In this document: piece by piece, positions 15,966 through 25,223 of the stretch | Position numbering within the stretch: the first letter of the stretch is position 1 | Layout of the letters: the number at the start of each line of letters is the position of its first letter | Origin: Ruminococcaceae bacterium Marseille-P2935 | GTDB lineage: Bacteria; Bacillota; Clostridia; Oscillospirales; Ruminococcaceae | Direction: 5' to 3' | NCBI GenBank assembly: GCA_900104565.1 | Contig: LT629952.1 | Coordinates: 558,001-622,000, forward strand | Length of the DNA: 64,000 bases | Notes under the pieces: generated by a model | What the model was told of the DNA's origin: nothing | The model's input: the letters and a program-made list of their open reading frames with translations, nothing else | Database searches by the model: none | Translations under genes and position numbers: made by a program

Positions 15966-16718
15966 CTATCCAAAATATTGGGGAAACTGTCTTACAATAC
16001 CCTGTGTCATCATATCGGCCATTTCCAAAGCTTCTTTCTCAATATTTTCAAACACATTGATGCCGTCCGCATATTTTTGAGTCAGTATATCAACGGCTTC
16101 GGTTTTTGTCATTGCAAGATGATTATACAGCATTTTCTGCCACTCCTGTGCCGACCAGTAGGGATTGATACTGCCGAGAAAAGCTGCTATTTGATCCGCG
16201 TTTGCATACCAGCGCTTTTCAGCATCGGCGGCCGCAGCACTGTCGTTAGCCTTTGCTGCCTTGACAAGCTCCGAGGCAATTGTGAAATGGCTTGTAAACA
16301 GATTAGCAAACTGGCTGGCAATTAATTCCCCGTAAAAGGGCTTTAATGCCGCTTCAAAGTCCTTTGGATTACGAAGAAGCCGGTTTGTAACGAAATTCTC
16401 ATCCGGCAGACTGTAAGCAATGCTGAGAATGGCCATTCTAGTCCAATAAATATGCTGTTCCCACAGCAGCCGCATGAGGTTATTTAATGTTTTTTCCGCT
16501 CTGCTGATTCCAGAATAAAGGGGTGTCGCAGGCACCTGATTAGTACCGTATCCCTGGGGAATACAGATAATCTGCCCAATATGCAGGTTGTACATATCAA
16601 TACCAGGGTTTACCGACATGATTGCCTGTATGGTCGTACGAAAGCGTTGTGCCATCAACCATAACGAATCACCGGATTGTACCGCATATGGATATGTTCC
16701 TGCCGGACATAATTGCAT
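15966..16718 (-). CDS. LysM-domain protein with C-terminal helical domain, probable spore protein
   Basis: 250 residues. One LysM domain (about residues 5-48: PYAVQSGDSLWLMAQRF ... HIGQIICIP) for binding peptidoglycan glycan strands. A proline-rich linker follows, then a conserved helical domain rich in Trp (LWEQHIYWTRM, RWYANADQIAAFL, NPYWSAQEW). Similar C-terminal domains occur in Firmicutes and are sometimes labelled acetylglutamate kinase; I see no amino acid kinase motif supporting that. ATG 16718 is chosen because AGGTAGGA precedes it; the upstream TTG at 16736 has no site. A sigma-K-like promoter lies upstream, which would fit a spore coat or cortex protein. Confidence 0.75.
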   Translation of the reverse strand: MQLCPAGTYPYAVQSGDSLWLMAQRFRTTIQAIMSVNPGIDMYNLHIGQIICIPQGYGTNQVPATPLYSGISRAEKTLNNLMRLLWEQHIYWTRMAILSIAYSLPDENFVTNRLLRNPKDFEAALKPFYGELIASQFANLFTSHFTIASELVKAAKANDSAAAADAEKRWYANADQIAAFLGSINPYWSAQEWQKMLYNHLAMTKTEAVDILTQKYADGINVFENIEKEALEMADMMTQGIVRQFPQYFG

Positions 16719-16842
16719 ATATATCCTACCTTTCAAATTTTCATTTGCCTTAGAATGCCTTATGGTTCGGCAATAAAATACCGATTTTGTGCGTTTTTTA
16801 CCGGAACATAATAACTATACTTTCTTAGGCGAATCCGTAATA

Positions 16843-16869
16843 TATACTATGATTTAGTAAACAAAATGT
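16843..16869 (-). promoter_or_regulatory. Candidate sigma-K promoter of the LysM gene
   Basis: On the minus strand, AC is followed after 16 bases by CATAGTATA, a full match to the mother-cell pattern AC-N16/17-CATAnnnTA. It is about 125 bases upstream of the start codon. A pattern this short occurs a few times by chance in 64 kb. Otherwise 16719-17038 shows nothing but AT-rich spacer. Confidence 0.4.
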
Positions 16870-17038
16870 ACCTTGCTGGCTATGTACTGCATTAAAAATA
16901 AAACAAAAGTTTGATACATCATCTGTTACCTTATTTTTCGTTTGTTTTCGAGATCATGAGAACTATTTTTCTTCTCACTTAATACTATGTAATGTAACAA
17001 AATGGTACTTACTAATTAAAAATATTGGAGGAAATATT

Positions 17039-17509
17039 GTGAATCAAAATACTGTTCTGGGCAACCAGGGAATATCCCCTCAGCCTCCCCCAAACATGAA
17101 AAATAATCCTTGTATAAATCCACTCGCCTGTAATATTTCGGAAATGAATGATCTGATGAAATATCGAATGGCTTATCCGGAAATATATTATAAATGTCAG
17201 CCATTTATTATGATGGCATGCGATCAAATAGATGCTTTTACCTGTGAAATGCCTACACAGGAAATGATTGAAAAAATGTCAGATACTATTTATGATGATA
17301 TATGCCGAATGTATCCCGATATGGCTGAATATGTCAGATGCACTGAACCAAAAATAAATGCAGATCCCCCCCCAATCCCGCTTATTTTTGATCCTGATCG
17401 GGAAAGAGATATGTCTGGACGCCGTTTTAGACGAAGAGGGCTATTTAGAGACTTTCTTGATGTTCTCTTATTCTCCGAGCTCTTCAGGCGCAGAAGAAGA
17501 TTTTTTTGA
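17039..17509 (+). CDS. Uncharacterised small protein with Pro-rich and Arg-rich segments
   Basis: 156 residues from GTG 17039, preceded by GGAGGAAA. The N-terminus is Asn/Pro/Gln-rich. A central conserved-looking block holds several Met, Tyr and Cys residues (YRMAYPEIYYKCQPFIMMACDQ). The C-terminus is a run of Arg and Phe (FRRRGLFRDF ... ELFRRRRRFF). No known domain recognised. The composition resembles small proteins encoded by spore-formers that may associate with the spore surface; this is an impression, not a match. Monocistronic, ending at a strong terminator. Confidence 0.65.
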   Translation: MNQNTVLGNQGISPQPPPNMKNNPCINPLACNISEMNDLMKYRMAYPEIYYKCQPFIMMACDQIDAFTCEMPTQEMIEKMSDTIYDDICRMYPDMAEYVRCTEPKINADPPPIPLIFDPDRERDMSGRRFRRRGLFRDFLDVLLFSELFRRRRRFF

Positions 17510-17645
17510 ATAGTTGCCGGAAAATCATTTAACACCGTTTAAAAGATATCATCAAGACTCGGTCGATACCTTTTTGTATTCGCAGAGTAAATGGATAGTG
17601 TACAAATTGTGGTTACCGGAAGATAATAGCATTCAGCGAATGCAC

Positions 17646-17693
17646 AAGAGGGACACTATCCCTTAATACGAGATAGTGCCCCTCTTATTTTTT
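17646..17693. terminator. Bidirectional terminator
   Basis: A 15-bp near-perfect inverted repeat (AAGAGGGACACTATC ... GATAGTGCCCCTCTT) is followed by a T-run on the plus strand. It lies between convergent genes. Confidence 0.85.
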
Positions 17694-17772
17694 GTATTGA
17701 TTTAAAGTATGGTGGGATAGTTTCCCATTGAACCGCACCTTTTGTACCCTCTGTTTTTGGCTCACCAGTTGT

Positions 17773-18405
17773 TTATTTCATAACAGAAATATTTTTTTCC
17801 AGCTCATCAATGAATCCGCGGTTATTCTCTGCATAATTGAACATGATAAATGCCATGTAGTTATCAATTCGGCGAATATTATATTCCGAAATTACCTTTG
17901 TGCCAATTCCATAATCGAATGCTATTTTAACACAGAGATACTCGCCGCCTGCTATTTGTTTCGTCTCACGGGATATTTCTGTAGCATTAATCCCGGCATC
18001 CACCATATTCGTTAACATGGCATCCGCATATTGGTTTACATCATAACCAGTGCCGTTGCTCAACTCCAGGTTTTCATAATAAACACTAACCTGCGAAACG
18101 CCCTGAGGCTCTCTCCTTTGCGCACTCATGGCAAAGATGGTCATCAGTTCTTCTTGCTTTTTTAATATGGCATCTTTTATATCAGTTGCGCCTTCCTCTG
18201 TTTGAAGGCCAGCCATCTGTGCTATTTCTTCATCGCTAAAAATTTTCCAATCATTGCTGAGGGTAAACTTTAAGTTAAGATACTCATTTGAGTAAGTGTT
18301 ATTTTTCCACTCGCCCAGGGTCATCCCTTCCTTTTTTTCGCTGCAACCTACCAAGGCAAGGCACAAAACAACAGCTGACATAATCAGCGCAATTACTTTT
18401 TTCAT
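17773..18405 (-). CDS. Putative lipoprotein of unknown function
   Basis: 210 residues with a signal peptide and lipobox (LALVGC, Cys at about 21), so predicted to be anchored on the outer face of the membrane. The mature part begins acidic and Lys-rich, then WKNNTYSNEYLNLKFTLSNDWKIFSDEEI, a pattern seen in many clostridial secreted proteins where an alpha/beta domain begins with a Tyr-Leu-Asn strand. No catalytic motif is visible. ATG 18405 follows AGAGGAGA. Single-gene transcript. Confidence 0.8.
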   Translation of the reverse strand: MKKVIALIMSAVVLCLALVGCSEKKEGMTLGEWKNNTYSNEYLNLKFTLSNDWKIFSDEEIAQMAGLQTEEGATDIKDAILKKQEELMTIFAMSAQRREPQGVSQVSVYYENLELSNGTGYDVNQYADAMLTNMVDAGINATEISRETKQIAGGEYLCVKIAFDYGIGTKVISEYNIRRIDNYMAFIMFNYAENNRGFIDELEKNISVMK

Positions 18406-18501
18406 AGGTATCTCCTCTTTTTAAGTTCTTGTGCAGCGATTAAAAACCGCTGTTTTTTAGTATATCGTATTTTGATCTAAAAAACAACAAAAAGCCTGTT
18501 T

Positions 18502-19722
18502 TTATTTTGTGAAATTATTTGGCCGATGAAATGCCCCATGCCATACAATATCCTGATAGCGCTGTGGGTCAGTATTCCCTTCCGTACTGAAAAAAAGTAT
18601 TTTTGAATGTTCATTTAAACCAATTTTTTTTCTGAATGTCCCCCATTGCCGGTTTTGCATCAATTCTTCCAGCAGACCGATTCCTACCGCAGCCGATTCT
18701 CCGGATATAATCGGTTCGTCGCCCTTAACAGGCGCTGCTAAAATACGCATTCCATTTGCACTGACCCAATCAGGGCAAGAGAAAAATGTACTGCTGTAGC
18801 TTTTTAAAATCTTCCATGCGGCTGGATTCGGCTCACCACAGGCAAGACCAGCCATTATCGTATTCATCTGCTGTGTTATGCAATGCGCTTTACCGTCCGG
18901 CTCCTGTGCACTGCGGAACATACAATCAGCAGTTTTCGGTTCCACAACAAAAAATTGAATTTCTTTTCCATATTTTGAAACAAAATATGCCACAACAGCC
19001 GCTGCCATTGATCCTACTCCGGCCTGTAAAAAAATATGGGTAGGGCGCTCCCCTATTCTTTCCATCTGTTCATCCGCTTCCAACGCCATGGTAGTATATC
19101 CCTGCATAATCCAGTTTGGAATCTCTTCATACCCTGGGAAGCTGGTATCCTGCACTAAAATCCATTCGTTTTGTTTGGCCTGCATAGCTGCCCGCCTGAC
19201 ACAATCGTCATAGCTGCAATCTAAAATCTCAGCAGCAGACCCCAACTCTCGAATATGGTCCAACCTTGTCAAACTACTCCCCTTTGGCATATATACGACC
19301 GATTTTTGCCCCAATTGCGCGGCGGTCCACGCAACACCCCGGCCATGGTTGCCATCTGTAGCAGTCACAAAAGTAATCTCACCTATTTTATTTTTTACCT
19401 CTTTAGATATGATCTGACTATATTGTAATGATTCCAGCGGCAGCCCACAGAGATCTGCTAAGTATCGCCCAATTGCATAGGAACCTCCCAGTACCTTAAA
19501 CGCATTTAATCCAAACCTCTCCGATTCATCCTTTACAAAAATCCCGCCAACCTTCCAATGCCAAGCAAGGCCGCTAAGCGGTTTAAGAGACGTTTCTCTA
19601 TATTGTGGGAAACTGCGATGGAACTGCCGGGTACGGCGAGCTGTTTCAGCACTAAAAGCCTCTACACTGGCAAAATGATCGGTCTTACTACAAACAGATG
19701 TCCATTGAATTTGATGATGCAT
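18502..19722 (-). CDS. dpaL: Diaminopropionate ammonia-lyase
   Basis: PLP-dependent fold-type II enzyme converting 2,3-diaminopropionate to pyruvate and ammonia. 406 residues, the usual size. PLP-binding lysine is Lys76 in RFGLNAFKVLGGSYA, close to the position known in the E. coli enzyme. TATDGNHGRGVAW and the Gly-rich phosphate-cup segment QAGVGSMAAAV follow, then GEPNPAAW. No partner genes (transporter, peptidase) adjoin it. The symbol is shared in spelling with dipicolinate genes but unrelated to dpaA. Confidence 0.9.
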   Translation of the reverse strand: MHHQIQWTSVCSKTDHFASVEAFSAETARRTRQFHRSFPQYRETSLKPLSGLAWHWKVGGIFVKDESERFGLNAFKVLGGSYAIGRYLADLCGLPLESLQYSQIISKEVKNKIGEITFVTATDGNHGRGVAWTAAQLGQKSVVYMPKGSSLTRLDHIRELGSAAEILDCSYDDCVRRAAMQAKQNEWILVQDTSFPGYEEIPNWIMQGYTTMALEADEQMERIGERPTHIFLQAGVGSMAAAVVAYFVSKYGKEIQFFVVEPKTADCMFRSAQEPDGKAHCITQQMNTIMAGLACGEPNPAAWKILKSYSSTFFSCPDWVSANGMRILAAPVKGDEPIISGESAAVGIGLLEELMQNRQWGTFRKKIGLNEHSKILFFSTEGNTDPQRYQDIVWHGAFHRPNNFTK

Positions 19723-19787
19723 CCGCCCTTTTCTCCCCTTTTCTGCAAAAATTTCTTCTATCTAATAAAAAACTGAAAATTTTTGTC

Positions 19788-21356
19788 TTAGCGGTTATTT
19801 AACTCAGCATAACTTAAAATATTGCGGCAAAGAAATGTAATGAGTGCTGAAATTCCAACATTGCATATTGTCATAACCAGTAATGCTGTTGGAAGTGCAT
19901 CGCCCCCCAACGGCAAAAATATTCCAGCAATAATTCCAAGAATGATTCCTGGAATACAAAGGATAATCATCATAATAAAATAAAGCGTCAGTATCAAAGC
20001 TTTGCTTCCCATGGAACCGAACAATCTCTCTGCTAGAATATTTCCAGCCATAAACAAAAGCCCAAACCCAACTCTGCCTATTATACAAATCAAAGTGGTA
20101 AGCGGCGAAAGCTGAAGCAGAAAACCAATCGGAACAAAAAGCAGCATACACTCTACCACCAATTTTATTATGCTCTCGCAGGATATCATAACCAGCTTTT
20201 TAAACGGAGAAACCGGTACCATATACACATATGGCAGCAGCAGCTCTTTCAGCCAGCGTCCGGCTGCTGTGGTAAATAATAAAATGTAAATGGAAAAAAC
20301 AAAAACCGGAATAATACCTGCATCTTTTAAGAAATAGGAAAAAACAATACACATAATGATAAATAAGAGTGAATTAAAATCTAAAATAAAAAACCTGGAG
20401 CGGCGGTTTTCTACCAAATGCTTATAGTAAAAAGAAGATGCTCCTTTTCCGTGACCCAATCCAATCTTTCCAACCTTTACATTTTTAGGAACGACTTCCG
20501 CTACCTTCCCCTCTTTTTTTGCTGTAATCGCTGTAAAAGATACTTCCGTTGCTTGCAATACATCTTCGTAAAAATCAGAACGATTATAAGTCAGCAGCAT
20601 TACAAGCAGAACAATTAAGCCAACAGTGGACAAAAGTCCTAAAATTGTCGGCAGAAAATTCCCCGACAAAAACCCTGCAACTACAGCCTTCATCCAGCCA
20701 ACAACAGGAATCAGGTCTATAAACAGCGTATTCGCTCTGGCTGTAATGGTACCAAGCAAATCAGAACGGTTAAAAAATAACGGGTAAACTAAATAACCAG
20801 CTACTAAAACACACAAGGCAATAAACAAAGCTTTCGATATATTTCTGCGTCGATCGTCACAGCTGGTAAAGGAATAAATTATCATTGCTGTTACCTGAGA
20901 AGAAAAAACAACAATGCAATAGCCAAGTAATACGATAACAAGGCCGCCCATCGTGAGCCCATACTGCATATTTAACCAGGAATACTGAAAAATCAAAAAA
21001 ATTCCCAGCAACAGTGACATGCCCATTTGTTTGATTAAGCCATACATTAAAATTCTGCGTGGTGTAACCGGTAATCCAAATAACAAATTAACGTCAGCCA
21101 TGGAATAGAAACTGGCGCCAGATGAAAAGCCCTTGTAGGCACCTAATAAAAATACCGCGGCATATAAAGCAAAAATAATTGCAAATAACTCCTTTAAGCT
21201 ACGGGTGTCCATCACATTCGAATGACCGCCAGACAAACCGGCAATTACCAGCATAATCCCTAAAAAGATGATATAGATCAGCTTACCGGGGTTATTTTTT
21301 AAATCCTTAATTTGATTTTTAATGATTGTAAAAAATAAATAGCGGATTCCTTTCAT
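19788..21356 (-). CDS. ABC exporter permease (putative ABC-2-like)
   Basis: 522-residue membrane protein with about 12 hydrophobic segments and two charged loops. It begins MKGIRYLFFTIIKNQIKDLKNNPGK, typical of putative ABC exporter permeases in Firmicutes. Start ATG 21356 overlaps the stop of the ATPase gene by 4 bases (ATGA), showing translational coupling. Substrate unknown. Confidence 0.8.
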   Translation of the reverse strand: MKGIRYLFFTIIKNQIKDLKNNPGKLIYIIFLGIMLVIAGLSGGHSNVMDTRSLKELFAIIFALYAAVFLLGAYKGFSSGASFYSMADVNLLFGLPVTPRRILMYGLIKQMGMSLLLGIFLIFQYSWLNMQYGLTMGGLVIVLLGYCIVVFSSQVTAMIIYSFTSCDDRRRNISKALFIALCVLVAGYLVYPLFFNRSDLLGTITARANTLFIDLIPVVGWMKAVVAGFLSGNFLPTILGLLSTVGLIVLLVMLLTYNRSDFYEDVLQATEVSFTAITAKKEGKVAEVVPKNVKVGKIGLGHGKGASSFYYKHLVENRRSRFFILDFNSLLFIIMCIVFSYFLKDAGIIPVFVFSIYILLFTTAAGRWLKELLLPYVYMVPVSPFKKLVMISCESIIKLVVECMLLFVPIGFLLQLSPLTTLICIIGRVGFGLLFMAGNILAERLFGSMGSKALILTLYFIMMIILCIPGIILGIIAGIFLPLGGDALPTALLVMTICNVGISALITFLCRNILSYAELNNR

Positions 21357-22063
21357 GATTCGTTTCCTTTCCGCTCAGTAATTTCAAAGAAGAGCTGCTC
21401 CAGGGTTTCATTTTGGTTCTGTTCTTCCTGGTTATATTTTGTAGCGGCAAATTCACCATTCATCATAATATGAGCCACATCCCAGTAATTTTCCACACTG
21501 TCCAGCATATGCGTACTGATCAGCAGAGAGGCACCATCCTCCTTTAATTCCTGGAAGAGCGCTTTCAACTCTTTAATTGCATGGGGATCAAGTCCTACCA
21601 TTGGTTCGTCAAAAATAAGCACTTTAGGACGATGCAGCACGGCACAGCAAATACTCAGTTTTTGCTGCATTCCTTTAGAAAGCTGTTTGCCAAGCTTGTC
21701 TTTTTTATCTGCAAGTTCAAACCGATCCATCAGCTGCTGCGCCGTTGAATGCCAATTTTCCAATTCATAGGCGCGCGCAATAAACTCCAGGTGCTCCCCT
21801 ACTGTCAGCATATCATATACTGCTGGCATCTCAGGTATATACCCAAGCTGCCGCTTTGCTTCTAACGATTTGTTTGGGTATCCACAAATGGTTATCTCCC
21901 CGTTAAAACGGAGCAGACCGGCAATACATTTAATAATTGTAGATTTTCCTGCCCCATTCGGCCCCAGCAAAACCGCTATTTGGCCATCTTGTACTTCAAA
22001 ACTGATATCCCGGTTCGCCACTACACTGCCATAACGTTTTGTTACATTTTTAACCTGAAACAT
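21353..22063 (-). CDS. ABC exporter ATP-binding protein
   Basis: 236 residues. Walker A GPNGAGKST, signature LSKGMQQKLS, Walker B VLIFDEPMVGLDPHAIKEL, and switch His in STHMLDSVE. The LSKGM signature and single-domain form are typical of ABC-2 exporters of the drug/lantibiotic/cell-surface type. ATG 22063 follows GGAGGATAA. Forms a two-gene operon with the permease. Confidence 0.9.
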   Translation of the reverse strand: MFQVKNVTKRYGSVVANRDISFEVQDGQIAVLLGPNGAGKSTIIKCIAGLLRFNGEITICGYPNKSLEAKRQLGYIPEMPAVYDMLTVGEHLEFIARAYELENWHSTAQQLMDRFELADKKDKLGKQLSKGMQQKLSICCAVLHRPKVLIFDEPMVGLDPHAIKELKALFQELKEDGASLLISTHMLDSVENYWDVAHIMMNGEFAATKYNQEEQNQNETLEQLFFEITERKGNES

Positions 22064-22265
22064 CTTTATCCTCCATGTCGTTCATACAAAATAATTGAAT
22101 CAATTTTCTTCCAGCAACCCCGCTGGGCCATCTTGTCCTATCAAAAACAAAATTCTTTTTCCCAAAGATTATCAAAGCGTCTTATTTCACCAGCTGTCAT
22201 AATATCCCGACCACATTACGGGTGTCTATCTTAGTATAAAGAATTTTACATACTGGTGCAACCAA

Positions 22266-22309
22266 CAAAAAAAGAAAAGAGGATTTTGCAACAAATTTGG
22301 CAAAATCCT
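22266..22309 (-). terminator. Terminator of the oadB operon
   Basis: A 10-bp stem (AGGATTTTGC and complement) with a 10-base loop, followed on the minus strand by CTTTTCTTTTTTT. It directly follows the 47-aa gene. Confidence 0.88.
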
Positions 22310-22315
22310 CCTCTT

Positions 22316-22459
22316 TTACATTTTCTTCTTATCTTCCGGAAAAACAGCGTTCAGCAGTTTTATGAGAACAGCCATAGTAACAATCACCATAAAAATTCCC
22401 AGCATTCCATAGCCCATAACCGGAAGTGAATCTAATAGCGCCTGTATATTAAAAGTCAT
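22316..22459 (-). CDS. 47-aa membrane protein, OadG-like gamma subunit of a sodium pump decarboxylase
   Basis: Short ORF with one transmembrane helix (GMLGIFMVIVTMAVLIKLL) and a charged C-terminus ending EDKKKM. Size, topology and position 12 bases after oadB fit the small gamma/delta subunit that stabilises Na+-pumping decarboxylase complexes. It starts at ATG 22459 behind AGGAGGTAA, a strong site, which supports real translation. The assignment rests mostly on context. Confidence 0.7.
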   Translation of the reverse strand: MTFNIQALLDSLPVMGYGMLGIFMVIVTMAVLIKLLNAVFPEDKKKM

Positions 22460-22471
22460 AATTGTTACCTC

Positions 22472-23596
22472 CTAACGTCCAATCAGCCCAAGCATTAATC
22501 CACCAGCTATTACAGAAGCAATTTGACCTGCAACATTAGCGCCGGCAGCATGCATTAACAAGAAATTCTGAGGATCTTCTTTTAACCCCATTTTGTGAAT
22601 AACACGTGCAGACATGGGGAATGCCGAAATACCCGCGGCTCCTACCATAGGATTAATTTTGTTCTTACTGAACAGGTTCAGCAGCTTTGCAAACAGAACA
22701 CCGCCAACTGTATCAAATACAAACGCAAATAATCCTAAAAACATTATTAATAAAGTTTGCGGACTTAAGAAGGATTCATAATGCATTTTCGTAGCAACGG
22801 TAATTCCTAATAATAAGGTAATTAAATTTGCAAGCTCATTTTGGGCACTTTCAGAAAGCCCATTTAATACGCCACATTCACGAACCAGGTTGCCAAACAT
22901 CAAAAAGCCTACCAACGCTACCGAGCGTGGTGCAACGATACCTGCAATGATGGTAATGAGGATTGGAAAAAGAATACGGGTAGTTTTTGATACTGACTTT
23001 GGATTATAGGGCATTCTAATCTGGCGTTCTTTCTTTGTTGTAATCAAGCGGATAACCGGAGGCTGGATAATTGGAACTAACGCCATATAGGAATATGCCG
23101 CAACAATAATAGCTCCTAAATAATTGGATTGCAGAAAGTTAGCAATAAAAATAGAGGTTGGTCCATCTGCCGCACCAATGATGGCAATAGACGCCGCATC
23201 TTTCAATTCAAAATCAAAAAGTGAAGCCAAGCTGAAGGTAAAGAAAATACCGAACTGTGCCGCTGCACCAAACAACATCATTTTGGGATTGCTAAGCAAT
23301 GGACCAAAATCGATCATGGCACCAATGCCAATAAATAATAACAGTGGAAACAGTTCATTGGCAATGCCAGCATTGAATAGGGTGTCCAGAGGCCCCTGTT
23401 CCATTACCCCATCAATCATCTGGTTAATCGCACCAGACATAGGTAAATTAACTAAAATAGCACCAAAACCCATTGGCAACAGTAAAGCCGGTTCCATATT
23501 CTTTTTAATCGCCAGCCAAATTAAGATTCCGCCCAGCAGCCACATAACTGCCATCTGCCAATGGAAATTAAAAAAGTTTTCAAATAATGCTTCCAT
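22472..23596 (-). CDS. oadB: Sodium ion-translocating decarboxylase subunit beta
   Basis: Integral membrane carboxybiotin decarboxylase subunit that couples decarboxylation (oxaloacetate, methylmalonyl-CoA or glutaconyl-CoA) to Na+ export. 374 residues. Characteristic segments: LFIGIGAMIDFGPLL, the ADGPTSIFIAN motif containing the Na+-binding Asp region, and GAAGISAFPMSARVI near the C-terminus. The alpha (carboxyltransferase) and biotin-carrier subunits are not in the window, so the substrate cannot be named. Operon with the 47-aa gene only. Confidence 0.93.
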   Translation of the reverse strand: MEALFENFFNFHWQMAVMWLLGGILIWLAIKKNMEPALLLPMGFGAILVNLPMSGAINQMIDGVMEQGPLDTLFNAGIANELFPLLLFIGIGAMIDFGPLLSNPKMMLFGAAAQFGIFFTFSLASLFDFELKDAASIAIIGAADGPTSIFIANFLQSNYLGAIIVAAYSYMALVPIIQPPVIRLITTKKERQIRMPYNPKSVSKTTRILFPILITIIAGIVAPRSVALVGFLMFGNLVRECGVLNGLSESAQNELANLITLLLGITVATKMHYESFLSPQTLLIMFLGLFAFVFDTVGGVLFAKLLNLFSKNKINPMVGAAGISAFPMSARVIHKMGLKEDPQNFLLMHAAGANVAGQIASVIAGGLMLGLIGR

Positions 23597-23767
23597 CCGG
23601 TACCCACCATCTCTTTCAATTTTATGTTCTTTGGTATTTTGCTAAAATACAAAATTCAATTTTAAAAAACGTAAAAAGCGGCCTGAAACAACAATCAATA
23701 ACCGCCTATGTCACATACAGACAGCGTTTTGAAACGACAAACTTTTGTCTATTGTTTAAAATTTTTA

Positions 23768-23812
23768 CAAAAAAAAGACTTTTATTGCGCAAACAGCCAC
23801 AATAAAAGTCTT
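23768..23812 (-). terminator. Terminator of the kinase-regulator-CNNM operon
   Basis: A perfect 13-bp stem (AAGACTTTTATTG) with a 12-base loop, followed on the minus strand by eight or more T. It lies about 90 bases past the CNNM stop. Confidence 0.9.
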
Positions 23813-23903
23813 GCTATTTCAAGCATGTGCGGATTTACATCGGCTTGACGCAACATGCTACAGCTAAAAAGCTGCAAGCTACTCCCTTTTATGTTAAAAA
23901 TTA

Positions 23904-25223
23904 TTATTCAGTTCCTGTAGAATCTAATGGTTTTATTAACACTTTTTTTATTCTTCGTTCACTGACTTCTCTTATGATAACCTGAAAGCCACTGTTTTGC
24001 AACAAAAATTTTTCATTTTTTACAGGGAAACGCTCAAGTTTTTCCAAAATGTATCCCCCGATTGTATCTGCTTCACAGTGGTCAAAAAGATGAATTCCCA
24101 TCCGTTTTTCAATATCCCATAAAAATGCACTGCCATCGATCAAATAAGCCCTATCCCCAATTTGCTGAAATTCTTCTGGTTCGTGGTCAAATTCGTCCTG
24201 AATGTTACCAACAATAATCTCCAAAAGGTCCTCTAAGGTCACCAGCCCAGCCGTTCCGCCCCGTTCGTCTATGGCTACGGCAATATGCACCTTACGTTCC
24301 TGAAATTCTTTTAACAGACTGCTGCAGGACTTACTTTTCGGCACATACAGAGGTGCACGCATGAACTGCCTTAGCGAGAGATTTTTATTTTCGGTGCCAA
24401 CTGCAGATATTAAATCTTTCACATAAATAATACCAACAATATGATCCAAGTTGCCTTCGTAAACCGGTATTCTGGAATATCCTTCTTTAGCGGCCAAGTC
24501 CAGTACCGCCATAGTGGTGGAATGAATATCAACCGCAGCTATTTCGGTGCGATGCACCATGACTTTCCCCACATCTTTATCGTCAAACTCAAAAATATTT
24601 TCGATCATATTTTTTTCGTTTTCTTCCAAAATTCCGCCTTCTTCGCCAGCATCCACTAAAGATAAAATATCTTCTTCCGTTACCTTCTGCTCTTCTTCCG
24701 AAATATGAAGCAGCCGCAACATTCCGTTAGTGCTGGCTGCCAAAAGGCGAACAAAAGGCTTTGCCACTCGGTAAAAAGCCCAAAGAATACCGGAAACCGA
24801 AAGAGAAATCTTTTCGGCATGGTTCATGCCAACCCTCTTAGGTACCAATTCGCCAAAAATGAGTGTTACATAAGAAAGCAAAATTGTTATTACTACAATC
24901 GAAATTCCATTCAGCAATTCCCTGTTTACGGGCAAAAACGCCAAAGCTTCCACCAGTATTCCTGCAAAATTTTCAGCTGCAACAGCTGATGCAAGGAACC
25001 CTGAAAGCGTTACTCCGACCTGTATGGTTGCCAAAAAATCCGAAGGTTCTTTGGTAACTTTCAGCAAGGTTTTTGCTTTTTTATTTCCATTATCTGCCAA
25101 ACGTTTTATCCGGTTTTCCTGTACCGATAAAACAGCAATTTCACTCATGGCAAAAAAGGCATTCGTTCCAATTAAAAAAACTAACAAAAGAATGCTGGGC
25201 AACAGACCCGGGTCCGGGTTCAT
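23904..25223 (-). CDS. CNNM/CBS-domain membrane protein (hemolysin C / CorC family)
   Basis: 439 residues. N-terminal CNNM (DUF21) transmembrane domain (FFAMSEIAVLSVQENRIKRL, with three or four helices), two CBS domains (about residues 205-325: MVHRTEIAAVDI, RGGTAGLVTLEDLLEIIVG) and a C-terminal CorC/HlyC transporter-associated domain. The family includes Mg2+ or Co2+ transporters; most members are not haemolysins despite the name. Start ATG 25223 overlaps the response regulator stop by 4 bases. Sharing an operon with a two-component system is unusual. Confidence 0.9.
   Translation of the reverse strand: MNPDPGLLPSILLLVFLIGTNAFFAMSEIAVLSVQENRIKRLADNGNKKAKTLLKVTKEPSDFLATIQVGVTLSGFLASAVAAENFAGILVEALAFLPVNRELLNGISIVVITILLSYVTLIFGELVPKRVGMNHAEKISLSVSGILWAFYRVAKPFVRLLAASTNGMLRLLHISEEEQKVTEEDILSLVDAGEEGGILEENEKNMIENIFEFDDKDVGKVMVHRTEIAAVDIHSTTMAVLDLAAKEGYSRIPVYEGNLDHIVGIIYVKDLISAVGTENKNLSLRQFMRAPLYVPKSKSCSSLLKEFQERKVHIAVAIDERGGTAGLVTLEDLLEIIVGNIQDEFDHEPEEFQQIGDRAYLIDGSAFLWDIEKRMGIHLFDHCEADTIGGYILEKLERFPVKNEKFLLQNSGFQVIIREVSERRIKKVLIKPLDSTGTE

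Noticed and set aside
15966-16718. Naming the LysM protein acetylglutamate kinase
   Set aside because: Such labels exist for similar domains, but there is no amino acid kinase motif; LysM plus unknown helical domain is what is visible.
16588-16776. Open frame on the plus strand opposite the LysM gene
   Set aside because: Mirror of the minus-strand gene; no ribosome binding site and no protein-like composition.
18502-19722. Link between diaminopropionate ammonia-lyase and dipicolinate synthesis
   Set aside because: Only the gene-symbol prefix is shared; the reactions and families are unrelated.
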